Shown here: in pieces, positions 22,101 to 31,468 of the stretch
How positions within the stretch are numbered: position 1 is the stretch's first letter
Layout: every line of letters begins with the position of its first letter
Origin: Linanthus parryae
Taxonomy: Eukaryota; Streptophyta; Magnoliopsida; Ericales; Polemoniaceae
DNA length: 64,000 nucleotides
Direction: 5' to 3'
Assembly: GCA_023055425.1 (NCBI GenBank)
Contig: JALGPY010000009.1
Span: 34,143,275-34,207,274, forward strand
Made by a program: the position numbers and the translations under genes
Notes under the pieces: model-generated
Database searches by the model: none
Told to the model about the DNA's origin: nothing
What the model saw: only the letters and a program-made list of their open reading frames with translations

Positions 22101-22845
22101 ACCACTGAAGACGGCAAATGCGCTGGCTGTGGTCAACTTCATTCAGGAAAGCATCATATGCAGGTTCGGAATCCCAAACACCATTCTTTCAGATAACGGT
22201 ACTCCTTTTGTTAATCGCCAGGTAGCTGCGAAATTAGCGGAGTACAATATCAGGCAGATTTGTTCTACCCCTTATTACCCAAAGGGAAACGGACAAGCCG
22301 AAGCGACCAACAAAACGCTGTTGAGAATTTTGAGCAAGATGGTCACAGATGACCACAAGAAGTGGGCCGACTCTCTAAGCATAGCTCTGTGGGCCTACCG
22401 AACTTCTCCAAGAACACCCACGGGGGCCTCGCCATTTCTACTATGTTATGGGGCCGAAGCTGTAGTACCTGCGGAGGTTAGAGTCAATTCGGCAAGGCTG
22501 GCCTTCCATGCACTCTATGAAAATCAACGCGATCACGACTTAGTCTTGCTGGAGGAAAAGCGAGAACAAGCCAAAAGAACCAACAAGCGGTACCAGGAAA
22601 GAATCGCTCGCGCCTACAATAAGACGGTCCAGCGAAGAGATTTCACAGTCGGAGACTTGGTCTTGCGCGCATCTGACCACTGTATGCGAGAAGCAACTCA
22701 CCCAAAGTTCGCAGCCAACTGGGAAGGACCCTTCGAAGTCACAGAAGTCTTCGACAGTGGCTACTGCAGCATCCGAAGGTTGCACGGCACAACCTCAACC
22801 CCGAGTTCAGTCAACATGCGCTGGATTAAGAAGTACTATCCCTGA
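19108..22845 (+). CDS. pol: Tat pol: RT, two RNase H domains, duplicated zinc module, integrase
   Basis: First ATG at 19120, giving 1,241 codons, but the frame is continuous with the upstream protease frame across one UGA. Residues counted from 19120: RT about 105-330 with YVDDL at 272-276; Ty3 RNase H about 400-545; archaeal-type RNase H from WTLHFDGSS (about 563) to RHADALATLG (about 690). Two successive integrase zinc modules begin at DWRK 721 and DWRK 834. The catalytic core has D965, D1025 and E1061 (exact DD35E spacing), and the C-terminal GPFEV block is near 1190. No internal stop. This would copy and insert the element. Confidence 0.93.
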   Translation, partial: RCAGMSSRGHGDIPGQINQIEQIALTEEPAQGALDEKLKEAPECMEDRPRPQKQELKEVFLSPNEEKKRPVFLSADLTSEEEQGLLQLLTEYKDVFAWEYDEMPGLYTSITMHRLDIIPGSKPVKQSTRSFRPELNVKIKQEIVKLLDAKFIEPNHHPSWLANIVPVVKKNGQLRICVDFRDLNRFCPKDDFPLPNIDLLIDSTAGHRMFSFMDGFSGYNQIKMDPEDARKTAFITLVGVFNYTVMPFGLKNAGATYQRAMMALFHDMMHKEVEFYVDDLVVKSKHEADHLADLRKVFNRCRCFQLKMNPMKCAFGVTSGKFLGCVVHRQGIEPDPAKVSAITSMTPPHNQSTLKTFLGKLSYLRRFIPAIAEITCCFSALLKKDAAYNWAPGHEAAFEKLKDLLTSSKIMIAPQLGSPLLLYLTSTRRSIGALLAQEYEGQERPIYYISRIVQPAESRYTDIERHCHALFFVIEKLKHYFASHKVAVVTKSDPIRYLLTHTTPGGRLAKWYMTISQYDITCVRPRAIKSPAVADLLAQFPDNSHEPVIEEELEGPEIYAIDVPYWTLHFDGSSTTKGGGIGIVLTKPDGEVIQMSAKLNIAVTNNEAEYEALIAGLRAAKALEVSNLTVMGDSKLIVKQASGEYGLKEINLLSYRTLVQKLMQQFCDVKYEHKPRADNRHADALATLGSKVSIDKCPAKISIEVRTSSALTEDACDDEHMDDADWRKAILQAIAEGTSSESWALTKGYCIHDNTLYYKGPGGILMRCVSEREGQLLLEKIHQHACGESEVSIYRKAQRYGIHWPDMSTAAALIQGKCESCALIKDSLLIALTDDDTDWRKSLFDFLTQGTAPESRKEAEKLKRKASRYVVQENLLWRRGHEGNLLRCLDGREAQEVMDLSHQVEHQGGAKLCRQLLSIGYFWPTMEVDCRTKVRRCQECQFKGNLVHAPAVDPHALGTPWPFHIWALDFVGPIRPTSRGNHFILTATELFTKWVEAIPLKTANALAVVNFIQESIICRFGIPNTILSDNGTPFVNRQVAAKLAEYNIRQICSTPYYPKGNGQAEATNKTLLRILSKMVTDDHKKWADSLSIALWAYRTSPRTPTGASPFLLCYGAEAVVPAEVRVNSARLAFHALYENQRDHDLVLLEEKREQAKRTNKRYQERIARAYNKTVQRRDFTVGDLVLRASDHCMREATHPKFAANWEGPFEVTEVFDSGYCSIRRLHGTTSTPSSVNMRWIKKYYP

Positions 22846-23050
22846 CTTCTCTCATTTCATGCGTTTTATTATAACGTCGCTTGATATCTTGTATGGCTAC
22901 GATTTACACAATCCCCTCTCCCATATGAGAGGATTGTAATCCCATCTCTCCCATATGAGAGCGTTATAATAAAAGAATTCTCCCAAATGAGAAGTTCACA
23001 TTTCTAGCTGTTTATGTTGTTTTATTCAGTTTGTTATTACTGTTAACAAT
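22846..23050 (+). other. Post-pol spacer with three CTCTCCCATATGAGAG-like repeats
   Basis: After the pol stop, CTCTCCCATATGAGAG occurs at about 22917-22932 and 22950-22965, with a decayed copy (TCTCCCAAATGAGAA) at 22980-22994. Each forms a short CTCTC/GAGAG stem. No coding sense seen. Confidence 0.6.
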
Positions 23051-23052
23051 GG

Positions 23053-23860
23053 TTTATCCGCCGCAATAGCAATCTGTACAACTACGATCTTAATCGATCA
23101 TCATCTAAGCCTATCTCTTACGATAGCAGCCTATGCAAATGCGATCTTAACCGATCATCTAAGCCTATCTCTTACGATAGCAGCCTATGCAAATGCGATC
23201 TTAATTGATCATCTAAGCTTATCTCTTACGATAGCAGCCTATGCAAATGCGATCTTAATTGATCATCTAAGCCTATCTCTTACGATAGCAGCCTATGCAA
23301 ATGCGATCTTAATTGATCATCTAAGCCTATCTGTCACGATAGCAGCCTATGCAAATGCGATCTTAATTGATCATCTAAGCCTATCTATTACGATAGCAGC
23401 CTATGCAAATGCGATCTTAATTGATCATCTAAGCCTATCTCTTACGATAGCAACACATACAAATGCGATCTTAATTGATCTTCTAAAGCCTATCTGTCAC
23501 GATAGCAACACATACAAATGCGATCTTAATTGATCTTCAAGCCTATCTGTTGCGATAGCAGCCTACGCAAAAATGATCTTAGTTGATCTTCTAAAGCCTA
23601 TCTGTTACGATAGCAACTCATGCGCAAAATGATCTTATTGATATTCTAAAAGCCTCTTTGCCGCGATAGCAGCTCATGCGAAAAATGATCCCAATTGATC
23701 TTTTAGTAAAGCCTATCTGCCACGATAGCAACTCGCACAATTTAACGATCTTAATTGATCTACTAAAGACTATCTGCTACGATAGCAATATTGCGAACAT
23801 GATCTTAAATGATCCGCAAAGGCCAAACCCATCTGCCAGGATGGCACAGCTGCGAAAATA
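23053..23860 (+). repeat. 54-bp tandem repeat array in Tat 3' region
   Basis: About 15 head-to-tail units with consensus start AAGCCTATCTCTTACGATAG and later GCAAATGCGATCTTAATTGATC. Units begin at 23107, 23161, 23215, 23269, 23323, 23377 and 23431 with exact 54-bp spacing. They then drift to 53-59 bp and become degenerate towards 23860; a poor copy also precedes 23107. Near-perfect units in the middle with decaying edges suggest recent local amplification. There is no CRISPR-like spacer variation. Confidence 0.92.
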
Positions 23861-25233
23861 TGATCTCGAACGATCTAGTGAAACATCTGCGAATTCATAT
23901 AGCAGATCGCAAATGCGAAACCATTACGTAGCATTATGCAAGGCGAAATATGCCGAAACGCATGCGAAGTTGTATTTTGTTGTAAAGAGACAGCAGATAA
24001 TACAAAAGGCTATTTATCATTATGAGTCAAAAGACTTACAATTTATCTGTCTAGATAGCATCTTACAAGCGAAAAAGCTCGAATCTAACTACGCAGCCAA
24101 CATGGCTTACAATACATTCGAAAAGCATGAAGTAACACACCGCGAGAATCCCGACTGAAAAAGGGTGAACCTAACGGTCCTAACACCAGCTATACAATAC
24201 GCAAATCTGCGGGTGAACATCTGTCGCAGCTGGGATCTTGCTCCAAAGAGCCACATGAAGCCATACGTTCAAGATCCCAGTATTTGACAAGACCCTTGTC
24301 AGATCTGCACCCCATAACATTTGCCCAAGGAACCACCGGTTCCAGCGATCAACAGGCAAGCAGAAGCTCCAAAGGGCAAGGACTCCTTGTAGACGGGGAT
24401 GAACACAGCGGGCCGCAGCCCTGAGTTCAAGAACGAAGAGGCAAGAAATCCTCCTCCAGGGATGCTGGAGGAGAATTCCGCCGTTCATTACGAGACGGTA
24501 GCACGGTCACTTCGGCGCTTCACCTCGCCGGGAGGCGGCCGGAAACATGACCTGCACACATAATACACGAAGAAATTTCTTCGAACACACATGAGATATT
24601 ATCTGCATCTTCTTTATGATGGTTATAAAGAGCAATAAGCCTCATAAAGTGGATCTTGGAAACTATTTCTACAGCACAAAGCGCAAACTCAGGATTCACA
24701 ACTTGAAGTTGCCACGAATCAACGAAAAATAAGCGTTGAAGCCAGCAGTCGTAAGGACTCACGGCAAAGCACATTTTTGGGATGAAGAACCCAAATAGCA
24801 AAGACAGGGTTTATATAGACCCTGTGGAGACTCTCCAGTTGCCAAAGATGAGTCAGCAGAATTCAAAAAGAGGGTAAGTTCAATCACTTACGCCTTGAAA
24901 AGCGGTAACAATCAATTACCCTACTAAAGGCTACGACGATTCAGTTGCGTATCCTAATAAATGACGGATGGTCATGATTCGGATGGACTTCCCAACGAAA
25001 GCGTGCTTATCTGCCGAGAAATTAGCGCGAAAATCAAGCAGCGTATCAATTGCTGATGTCATAATTGGATATGCACAGAAATATCCTATTAAATCCCGGG
25101 AAAGGGCAAAACGGGCAAATTCATTGTTTGTTGTTAAAAAAAAGGGGAGAAACCCTAGCAACATTACATTAATGTTTCAAACATTACATTAATGTTTCAG
25201 CTATTTCCTTGCTATTTTTCAAAATTCGAAAAG
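23861..25233 (+). other. Non-coding stretch between the tandem array and the antisense gene
   Basis: About 1.4 kb with no recognised protein on either strand. It holds an inverted repeat with a TATA core at 24804-24825 (ACAGGGT...ACCCTGT) and a 20-bp direct repeat of AAACATTACATTAATGTTTC at about 25160-25199. The right end serves as the 3' flank of the minus-strand gene, which stops at 25234. Confidence 0.6.
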
Positions 25234-28200
25234 TCAAAGCAAATTTTTGATCAAAGAGTCTTGGGGCTCGAACTGATGGCTCAGCTTCTCTACTTGTTCC
25301 ACTTCTTGCTTCAGCAGCTCGCACCTGGCATTCATCTCATGATAGAGCTTCAGAGCTTCATCAACCTTTAGCTTTTGCTGCTCCACCTTCTGCTTCTCAG
25401 CTGCGAGATTCTGGTGGCCGAGTTTCAAAGTTACGGCTGCGCGAATCAGCGTGACTCTGTTCATAAGAAATTTGAAACCCAATCTGCCCTGGACTTTGGT
25501 CACGAGATTTTGGCACATGCCACATAGCAATTCAGCACTCTGGACCGAAATGGTCGCAGGCGTAGCCGCAGACAGCTGCTCCAAAATCCAAATGGCTTCA
25601 GTAAGAAACAGCCTCCTGTCGAAGGGCCCTATCTCCAGAGATCTCACAAACGATTGGGGGTAGGCGAGGCGCATTCGAACCACCCAGTCTACATCGGTTT
25701 GCTTCAAACCTGAAGAGACGTCAAAACTGAGTTATGATGTCAAACTCGCAAGAAAATAATGCAAAATGCGAACAGTAAAGCTTTGCTTACCAGTTCCTTC
25801 CAGAATCTCATGAAGAGAAGGAATGCGCGCTGCCGGGGTGGTCGAAGACTGTCCTCGCTCCATAGCTCTCCTATCAGCTGCGAGCTCCAATCTCTCGTAG
25901 TCAGGAGGAAGAGTGTAGGCCGCACCAGCTGCGACTGCATTCCCAACCTGCGAGCCCCAAAAGCTCCACGCAGGAATAGGTGCCTCTGGCTCAGTCATCG
26001 CCGGAGGCGAAGGGACAGCCGAAGTCGCTTGGCGAAGAACGCTCTCAGATGCGAAAGCATTAGCAGCACTTGTCCTTACTTCCTCAGCACCAGCATGGAC
26101 ATTTTCACCCATCGGCACAGCATCTGCTTCAGCATCATCGGAAAGTTCGATGATGTCCTTGAGAGGCTCACTTGCATGTTCAGCAGCTGCGACAGGTCTC
26201 TCGGTATGGGAGCTTGGAATCGGGACATAGGACGCAGAAGGCTGACTCCTCCGCTCCAGCACAGGTTCCTCAGCATGACCTGCAATATTAAATGCGATGA
26301 TATGAGGTGACTTGCGCTATAAGTTATTTTGCTATCTTTACTAAAGCTAAGAGTAAGCACCTCCACGCGAAGGTGGGATTGAGGTGTCTTCATCATACAC
26401 TAAGGACGTGGAACCATGTCCTATTAGTGTGTCCTCACTAAGCAAGTCTTTAAGAGAAGCGTGACCTGGGATGCGAATAAACCAGTCATGATTCTGTCTC
26501 AAGTTGCTAAAGCCTAGTACATGCGTATCACTCAAATAATTACCTGAGGGTTCTCCGCATTTGTCTACTAACCAACGGCGAATGTCAGCCTTTGACACAC
26601 CATGCTTTAACGCACCCACAATAACATCTCTATAAGTTACTGCGAGATTGAAGATCTCACCTTTATCGCCGCCTGCGATTTCCTCAAAGTCCGCTTGAAC
26701 TTGCTCCAGCGCTGCTGCATCCTCTTCCGGAACCGCATCTTCTTCCTCTGCATGGGGAACCACTTCTTCGGGAAGCTCATCTTCCTCGCTAGCTGGACGC
26801 ACTAAGTCGTCAACATGCTGCTCTTCGAGGCTCCGCTGTCTTACGCGCTCGAGCTCCTCCTCTTCTCGTTGCCTTCTTCTTTCAGCAGCCTCCGCGGCTG
26901 TCTTCCTGGACTCAGCAAGAATGTCCTCGCTTATGGGATCGTCTGGAATGCCAGAATGGGTATCTCTCTTTTGTCTCTTGGCCAAAAGACCACCAATGGT
27001 CTCATCATCATCATCATCTGCGAAGACATGATTGGTTTAAGAAAAGAAGTGCAAAGAAGTTACGATAACGAGAAAGGAAATGCGACGGAGGTACCTCCTG
27101 ATTCTTCCTCATGCATCACAACTGTTGCTTCTTCTTCTTCATCACTTTCTTGGGGCTCCTGCCTCTCTTCCTCTTCCTCTTGGTTGAATGGAACGAAAGA
27201 CTCAACTGCGAGCTCCTTCCGAACCTTGCTGGGCATGCGACCTTTGCCCTTGTCCTTGATAGAAAGGGACCTCACTGGAGGAGAAGCTGGAGCACTTCTG
27301 GGGGAAGAAATCGTAATCCCCTTTTGCCTAGGTCTCTTCACTCTCGGCGCCGCAGTCGCTGGAGGGGACGGGTCATCTCCAGGAGGAGACGGAGCCGGAG
27401 GATTGTCTATCAGCGAGTCAGCAAAAGCATTCATGACTGCGCGAATCTTTGTTTCGACCTCAGGGTCCATCCTCCATGCTAGCCGGAATGACTGCTTTTG
27501 TCTTCTGGTGGCAACAATGGCGTTAACCAATGACTTGGAGCGATCACCAGATGCGAATCGCCGCACATGACACTACAACAGTACAGAATAAAGATGTCAG
27601 CATAAGGAAATCAAGAAGCTTAACACACGCGAAGAAATTGCTTACCTCAGAAAATGGCTTGCTATATCTGACGACATGCGTATCGCCCTTCTTAATTGCG
27701 GCGAATTGCTCCTTCAGAATGACATCGGGACACAAATGGTTCTCACGATCCCACAGTGAGTAGCAACCATACTCAGACTCGCTCAGACTGCAAGTGGGGC
27801 GAAACGGAAAAGAGTTTCTTTTGATCAAGGGAGCTCTGCTTGACTGCGCGGCCGACTCCGTCTCAATCCTCGTTTGCTGGGCAACCCAGTACGCGAGCCA
27901 GTTTTGGGAACAACCACCCTCGCGGGTTCCCGCAGGCTGCTCAAAGGGAAGATTGTTCATGAAGACCGTCTTGCACTCCTTTGTTAGCAAGCGCTTATAG
28001 CATCCTCTGATAATGGACTGGGGCCAGATTGATGGGGCCACCGCATCGAAACCAAACTGAGGAGAAACTCGAGTGGGGTCAACGTCCACGGTAAGCTTTT
28101 CATACCTCGGCGCGAGCTCACGAATATGCTCTGCGAGGGCACGAAGGGAACCTCGCAGACACCAGTAGAAGAACTCGCGATAGCGCTCATGGAAATGCGA

Positions 28201-29526
28201 TCCCTCTTCAAAGAGAAGCTCTTCTGAGAAGACAATACCTTTAGAGGGGTACAGCTTTGGAAACCATCGCACGTTCTCAATGCGCGTGGCATAGGGCCTG
28301 GCAGTAAACTCCTTCCGTTTGTCGCATATTAAACTCCAAACGCACTTGGTGTTGCTCGCTCCGAACCATCTCGCAGCTCTTCCGCTGTTGCGCGCTTCCG
28401 TCTCGCCTGGGGGACACCACTTGTCAAGTTTGAGTGCAGTTGGAGCATAAGACGGCCATCGCTCGAAAACCCACATTGTCAAAAAGGAAATATTGACAAA
28501 AGTCAGTACATCGAGGCGGCCACGCGACTCCTTCATGGCTAGAACCAACTGATCAAGCCTATAGTACAGCGTGCCCAAAACCAAGGGTCCGAGTGCGACT
28601 CTCTGGCCAAGGGCGAGCCTCACAGCAAGTGGCAACACATGGTAGAAGACTCCGTCATGGGGGTGACCATCAATCAGGTACCTCGACAGCCAAGCACAGA
28701 GAAAAGCACAAAGGGTCAAATGATAGCCTTTACCCTCTACGTAATTCTCGGCCTCTGGGTCCTCACTCAGAAGTTTCTTAGTGATGCTGCTGTTCGCATA
28801 GTCTCGGAAGAAGTACTGCAACCATTTGTTCCAGGTATTCTTCGCAGACGTATCAACCAACTGCCAGTTCGGAAGAGGCTTTGTAGTGGTCCACCGGGTG
28901 GAGATTTTCTTTACCTCTGCTAGGCATTCCTCCATCTGCGTGTATAAAGCAATCTCCGCAGATGTACTCAAGGGACTTAAAGGGTCCACTTCGCCCATGG
29001 GGGAAAGCTCGTACAGCATTTGAACGTCCTCGAGTGTGGGGGCAGCCTCGAACTCGGCAAAATGGAACGTATGAGTCGCAGGCGAGTAACGGGACAGAAG
29101 GTCTAGAAGCATGGACTGATCCAGCTTCACGCCAGCACCCTTCATAGCACGGATAGCAAAGTATACGCCGGCTTCGTCAAGAGTCGCGGCGTGATGGTCC
29201 AACACGTGGTCAATCCACTCATCCATATAGTCCAATTTCTGGACGAACGCCTGGGTAGAAATCGCAGTATATGGGAAGTGCCCGTTCTCGATCCCCAATC
29301 GAACTACATCTTCGGAACCGATCAACTCGAGCAAGGCTGAGTTGACTGGGCGAGTCAGCGTCAGCAATCGCTCGACCGGGACAGGATCAGGCATCCTCTT
29401 CGCCTTAACTCTCGCATGGTAAAAATCTTTGCCGCCTAAATAGGGGGCTTTTCGCCACAGAGTCGGCGGAAGGTCGGGTATCTCTTCATCTTCCTTGACG
29501 GGTCTGGTTACTCTTGTCTTGGCCAT
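25234..29526 (-). CDS. Five-exon plant mobile domain (aminotransferase-like) gene carried antisense in the Tat element
   Basis: Exons on the minus strand: 29526-27646, 27572-27095, 27017-26361, 26279-25791, 25709-25234. Introns of 73, 77, 81 and 81 bp all begin GT and end AG, and phases 0,1,1,1 match at every join. The sum is 3,981 nt (1,326 codons plus TGA). Residues about 139-180 (LLSRYSPATHTFHFAEFEAA, then PTLEDV) are the signature of the plant mobile domain, found in nuclear MAIN/MAIL1-type proteins and in transposon-borne relatives. The middle is Glu/Ser/Pro-rich with KRPRQK and AKRQKR basic clusters. The last ~60 residues form a likely coiled coil (AAEKQKVEQQKLKVDEALK). Molecular function is unknown. 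The gene converges on pol and its frame is intact, unlike neighbouring elements. Start chosen at MAKTRV; an ATG 13 codons upstream is possible. Confidence 0.85.
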
Positions 29527-30214
29527 TCCTGCGGAAGGGCAAGAAAAAGGGGGGAGAAATACCACACTTCAGTTTGAATTTTGAAATTCAAGATCTATGC
29601 AAAGGAAGACGAACAGTTTCTGGTATCAATTTCAGAAATCAGGGAGTTGCAAGATCTCATATTGTTGAAGGATTAAAGCAAAGTGGGTTCAAAGATCAAA
29701 GCCTCTTCACAAATTTCATGGGTCTACAGATTCAACGCAGTTCAAGGCAAACACTGGTATCTTAAATCAAAATTAAACGAGGCCAACCTTGTTTTCTTGA
29801 AGCCTGCTTGGATATGCACAATTGAAGAACACGATTTGCAGTTCTGAACTGGTGATTGATTATCTGAATCTGCTCTCGAAGATCTCCGGGTACCATTCAC
29901 TTTAAGAGAAAGAAGTGATGCTTTGAAATAATGGGGGATACAAGGTATTTATCCAAAACAATGAAGGGTTGCGTCCTTTCGGTAGTCGAATCGCAACCGT
30001 CACCGTCGAATCGCGCAATCACAGGACAAGCTGACGTCACGCCTAAAACCCTAAAGGCCAGACGGCACGACTCTAGGGGTTTTAGGTCATAATGACACGC
30101 ACGGGGGCTGAACTTACCCGTATTTGAATTGGTGCGTGGCAGCAACGCGTATGTTGGTTTCCGCGCATAGAAGTCCATACAGCTATGAGTCTTCACGCGC
30201 AGAAAGGGGGCTAA
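29527..30214 (-). promoter_or_regulatory. Probable promoter and leader of the antisense gene, plus element polypurine tract
   Basis: No coding frame. On the minus strand a TATA-like GATAAATACC lies at 29945-29954, about 420 bp before the gene's ATG. The plus strand ends with AGAAAGGGGGC (30201-30211), the polypurine tract, followed by TAA and the LTR. The promoter call is inferred from position and the weak TATA only. Confidence 0.4.
30201..30211 (+). promoter_or_regulatory. Polypurine tract of the Tat element
   Basis: AGAAAGGGGGC sits three bases before the 3' LTR start at 30215. This is the expected site and composition for plus-strand priming. Confidence 0.75.
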
Positions 30215-30841
30215 TGTAGATAGTGCTTTCTGAGCTGTTAGATCTTGGCCACGTGGCAACCATCCAGCACACCATATTGTGCTCCACACACACTGGATCA
30301 CCAGCCGAGCTTTTCCATGTGGGGGCTGCGAGACAGAGCCCTCGCATACCACCGCACGGGACTTGTAGGGACTTTGTGGTTTGGAGGCTAGAGTAAGCCC
30401 TGTCGCGTGCGAGCCAAGCCCGCACGCGACCTTTAGTAACTGTTTTGAGAGATTTATGGCACGAGCTCCATAAACCCGGTCAAGCCGGTCAAACCCGGTC
30501 AACCTCGTAACGGTTCCGGTATTCGCGCACCACGTGCTGTAACGGTCCCTATATACTCGGACGAACGTGCCGTTATGGTTAAGCTAATTAAGCCGCCATT
30601 AATGGGCGCATTAACCACACTACAACGGTCATGTTCTCCAGTATATATAGATCGTCAACCTTTCCATACAAAGGAGAACACACTTGCCATACGCGGAAGC
30701 TCTGCCAAACCTCTGTCTCTCTCTCAGACATTGCTACTGCCTTACTCTCTCCCTACACACAACCCCTCTCTTCCTGTGCGATCCCTGATCCACTACATAC
30801 GGTGTACACGGAGGTCTCCCTGCCGGAATCTCTTGTGCACA
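30215..30841 (+). repeat. Tat element 3' LTR
   Basis: 627 bp, TGTAGATAGT to TTGTGCACA, near-identical to 15830-16455. The visible differences are a few substitutions around 30239 and 30311-30323, one inserted C near 30409 and one change near the 3' end. Followed by the GCTGG duplication. Confidence 0.95.
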
Positions 30842-30846
30842 GCTGG

Positions 30847-31330
30847 CGAAGCTCGAAGTGTTGTGCATTGATATGTGGCCTGACAATGGTAGGTTGGTAA
30901 CATGCGGGGGTAGTCCTGAAATAATCCACCATAGGGCGTTCTTCGATCTCGGCATTGTTGACCAAGCCACTGTTGTGCATTTATTGTTTTCCCCATTGTT
31001 GTTATTACCTCCTTCGTTCCTGACTTGTAATCCCACACAAAGACGTGGTTGTGGATTTGGAGGGTTCAATCGTGCCATAGTAGCTTGCACCTCGGTAAAC
31101 TGAGCTCTGAGCTCCTTAGCTTCCCTTGCTCTATGTGCTGCATCTTCCACAAGTGCAACTCTAGTTGCTTTCGCATCCTGCATACCCTTGCGGATCCTCT
31201 CAAAATCAGCTCTAGTTTCAGCATCCGTGGTAACTGAGCTTGAATTCCTCTTGTCTCTACGGTTTGCTCGTAACAGGGATTCCGGGTCTTCAAGTGTAGG
31301 ATGCAAAGGCTCGTCTCTAGAACGGGACAT
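30847..31330 (-). pseudogene. Athila-1 gag, N-terminal portion (right of insertion)
   Basis: Minus-strand frame from ATG 31330: MSRSRDEPLHPTLEDPESLL, then a basic/Ala-rich section and, after a frame change near 31025, PHINAQHFELR, which enters the capsid domain. It is interrupted there by the Tat element. The frame resumes at 15824 and downwards. The start lies about 115 bp after the primer site, as usual for this lineage. No zinc finger is expected in this half. Confidence 0.8.
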
Positions 31331-31444
31331 GCACCGTACAAGCTAACCTGAAATCAGAGATCACGCAAAATGTAGGTGAGTAATAGATATAAAAAAAAAA
31401 AGTAAAATCCCTAAGGCTAGGAATTAGAAATAATTTAACCGAAG

Positions 31445-31462
31445 TCTCCGGCAACGGCGCCA
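31445..31462 (-). promoter_or_regulatory. Primer-binding site of Athila-1 (tRNA-Asp type)
   Basis: On the minus strand TGGCGCCGTTGCCGGAGA begins six bases after the LTR end. It is complementary, with one mismatch, to the 3' end of plant tRNA-Asp, the usual primer of Athila elements. Confidence 0.85.
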
Positions 31463-31468
31463 AAAACT

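Larger units (their letters stand above)
15830..30841 (+). mobile_element. Tat-clade Ty3 retrotransposon with an antisense plant-mobile-domain gene
   Basis: 15,012-bp element bounded by 626/627-bp LTRs and a 5-bp duplication. Internal order on the plus strand: primer site, gag, protease, RT, RNase H, a second (archaeal-type) RNase H, integrase, 54-bp tandem array. A spliced minus-strand gene follows, then AGAAAGGGGGC as polypurine tract, then the 3' LTR. Dual RNase H and long extra sequence after pol are hallmarks of the Tat clade (Ogre/Retand relatives). By eye the LTRs differ at about five substitutions and one 1-bp indel, so the insertion is recent. Confidence 0.93.

Noticed and set aside
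23107..23860. CRISPR-like regularly spaced repeat
   Set aside because: The whole 54-bp unit repeats with no variable spacers, and it sits inside a plant retrotransposon. It is an ordinary tandem array.
26815..27570. Plus-strand 251-codon frame
   Set aside because: It is the complement of Glu/Arg-rich exons of the antisense plant-mobile-domain gene, giving Ser/Leu-rich nonsense.
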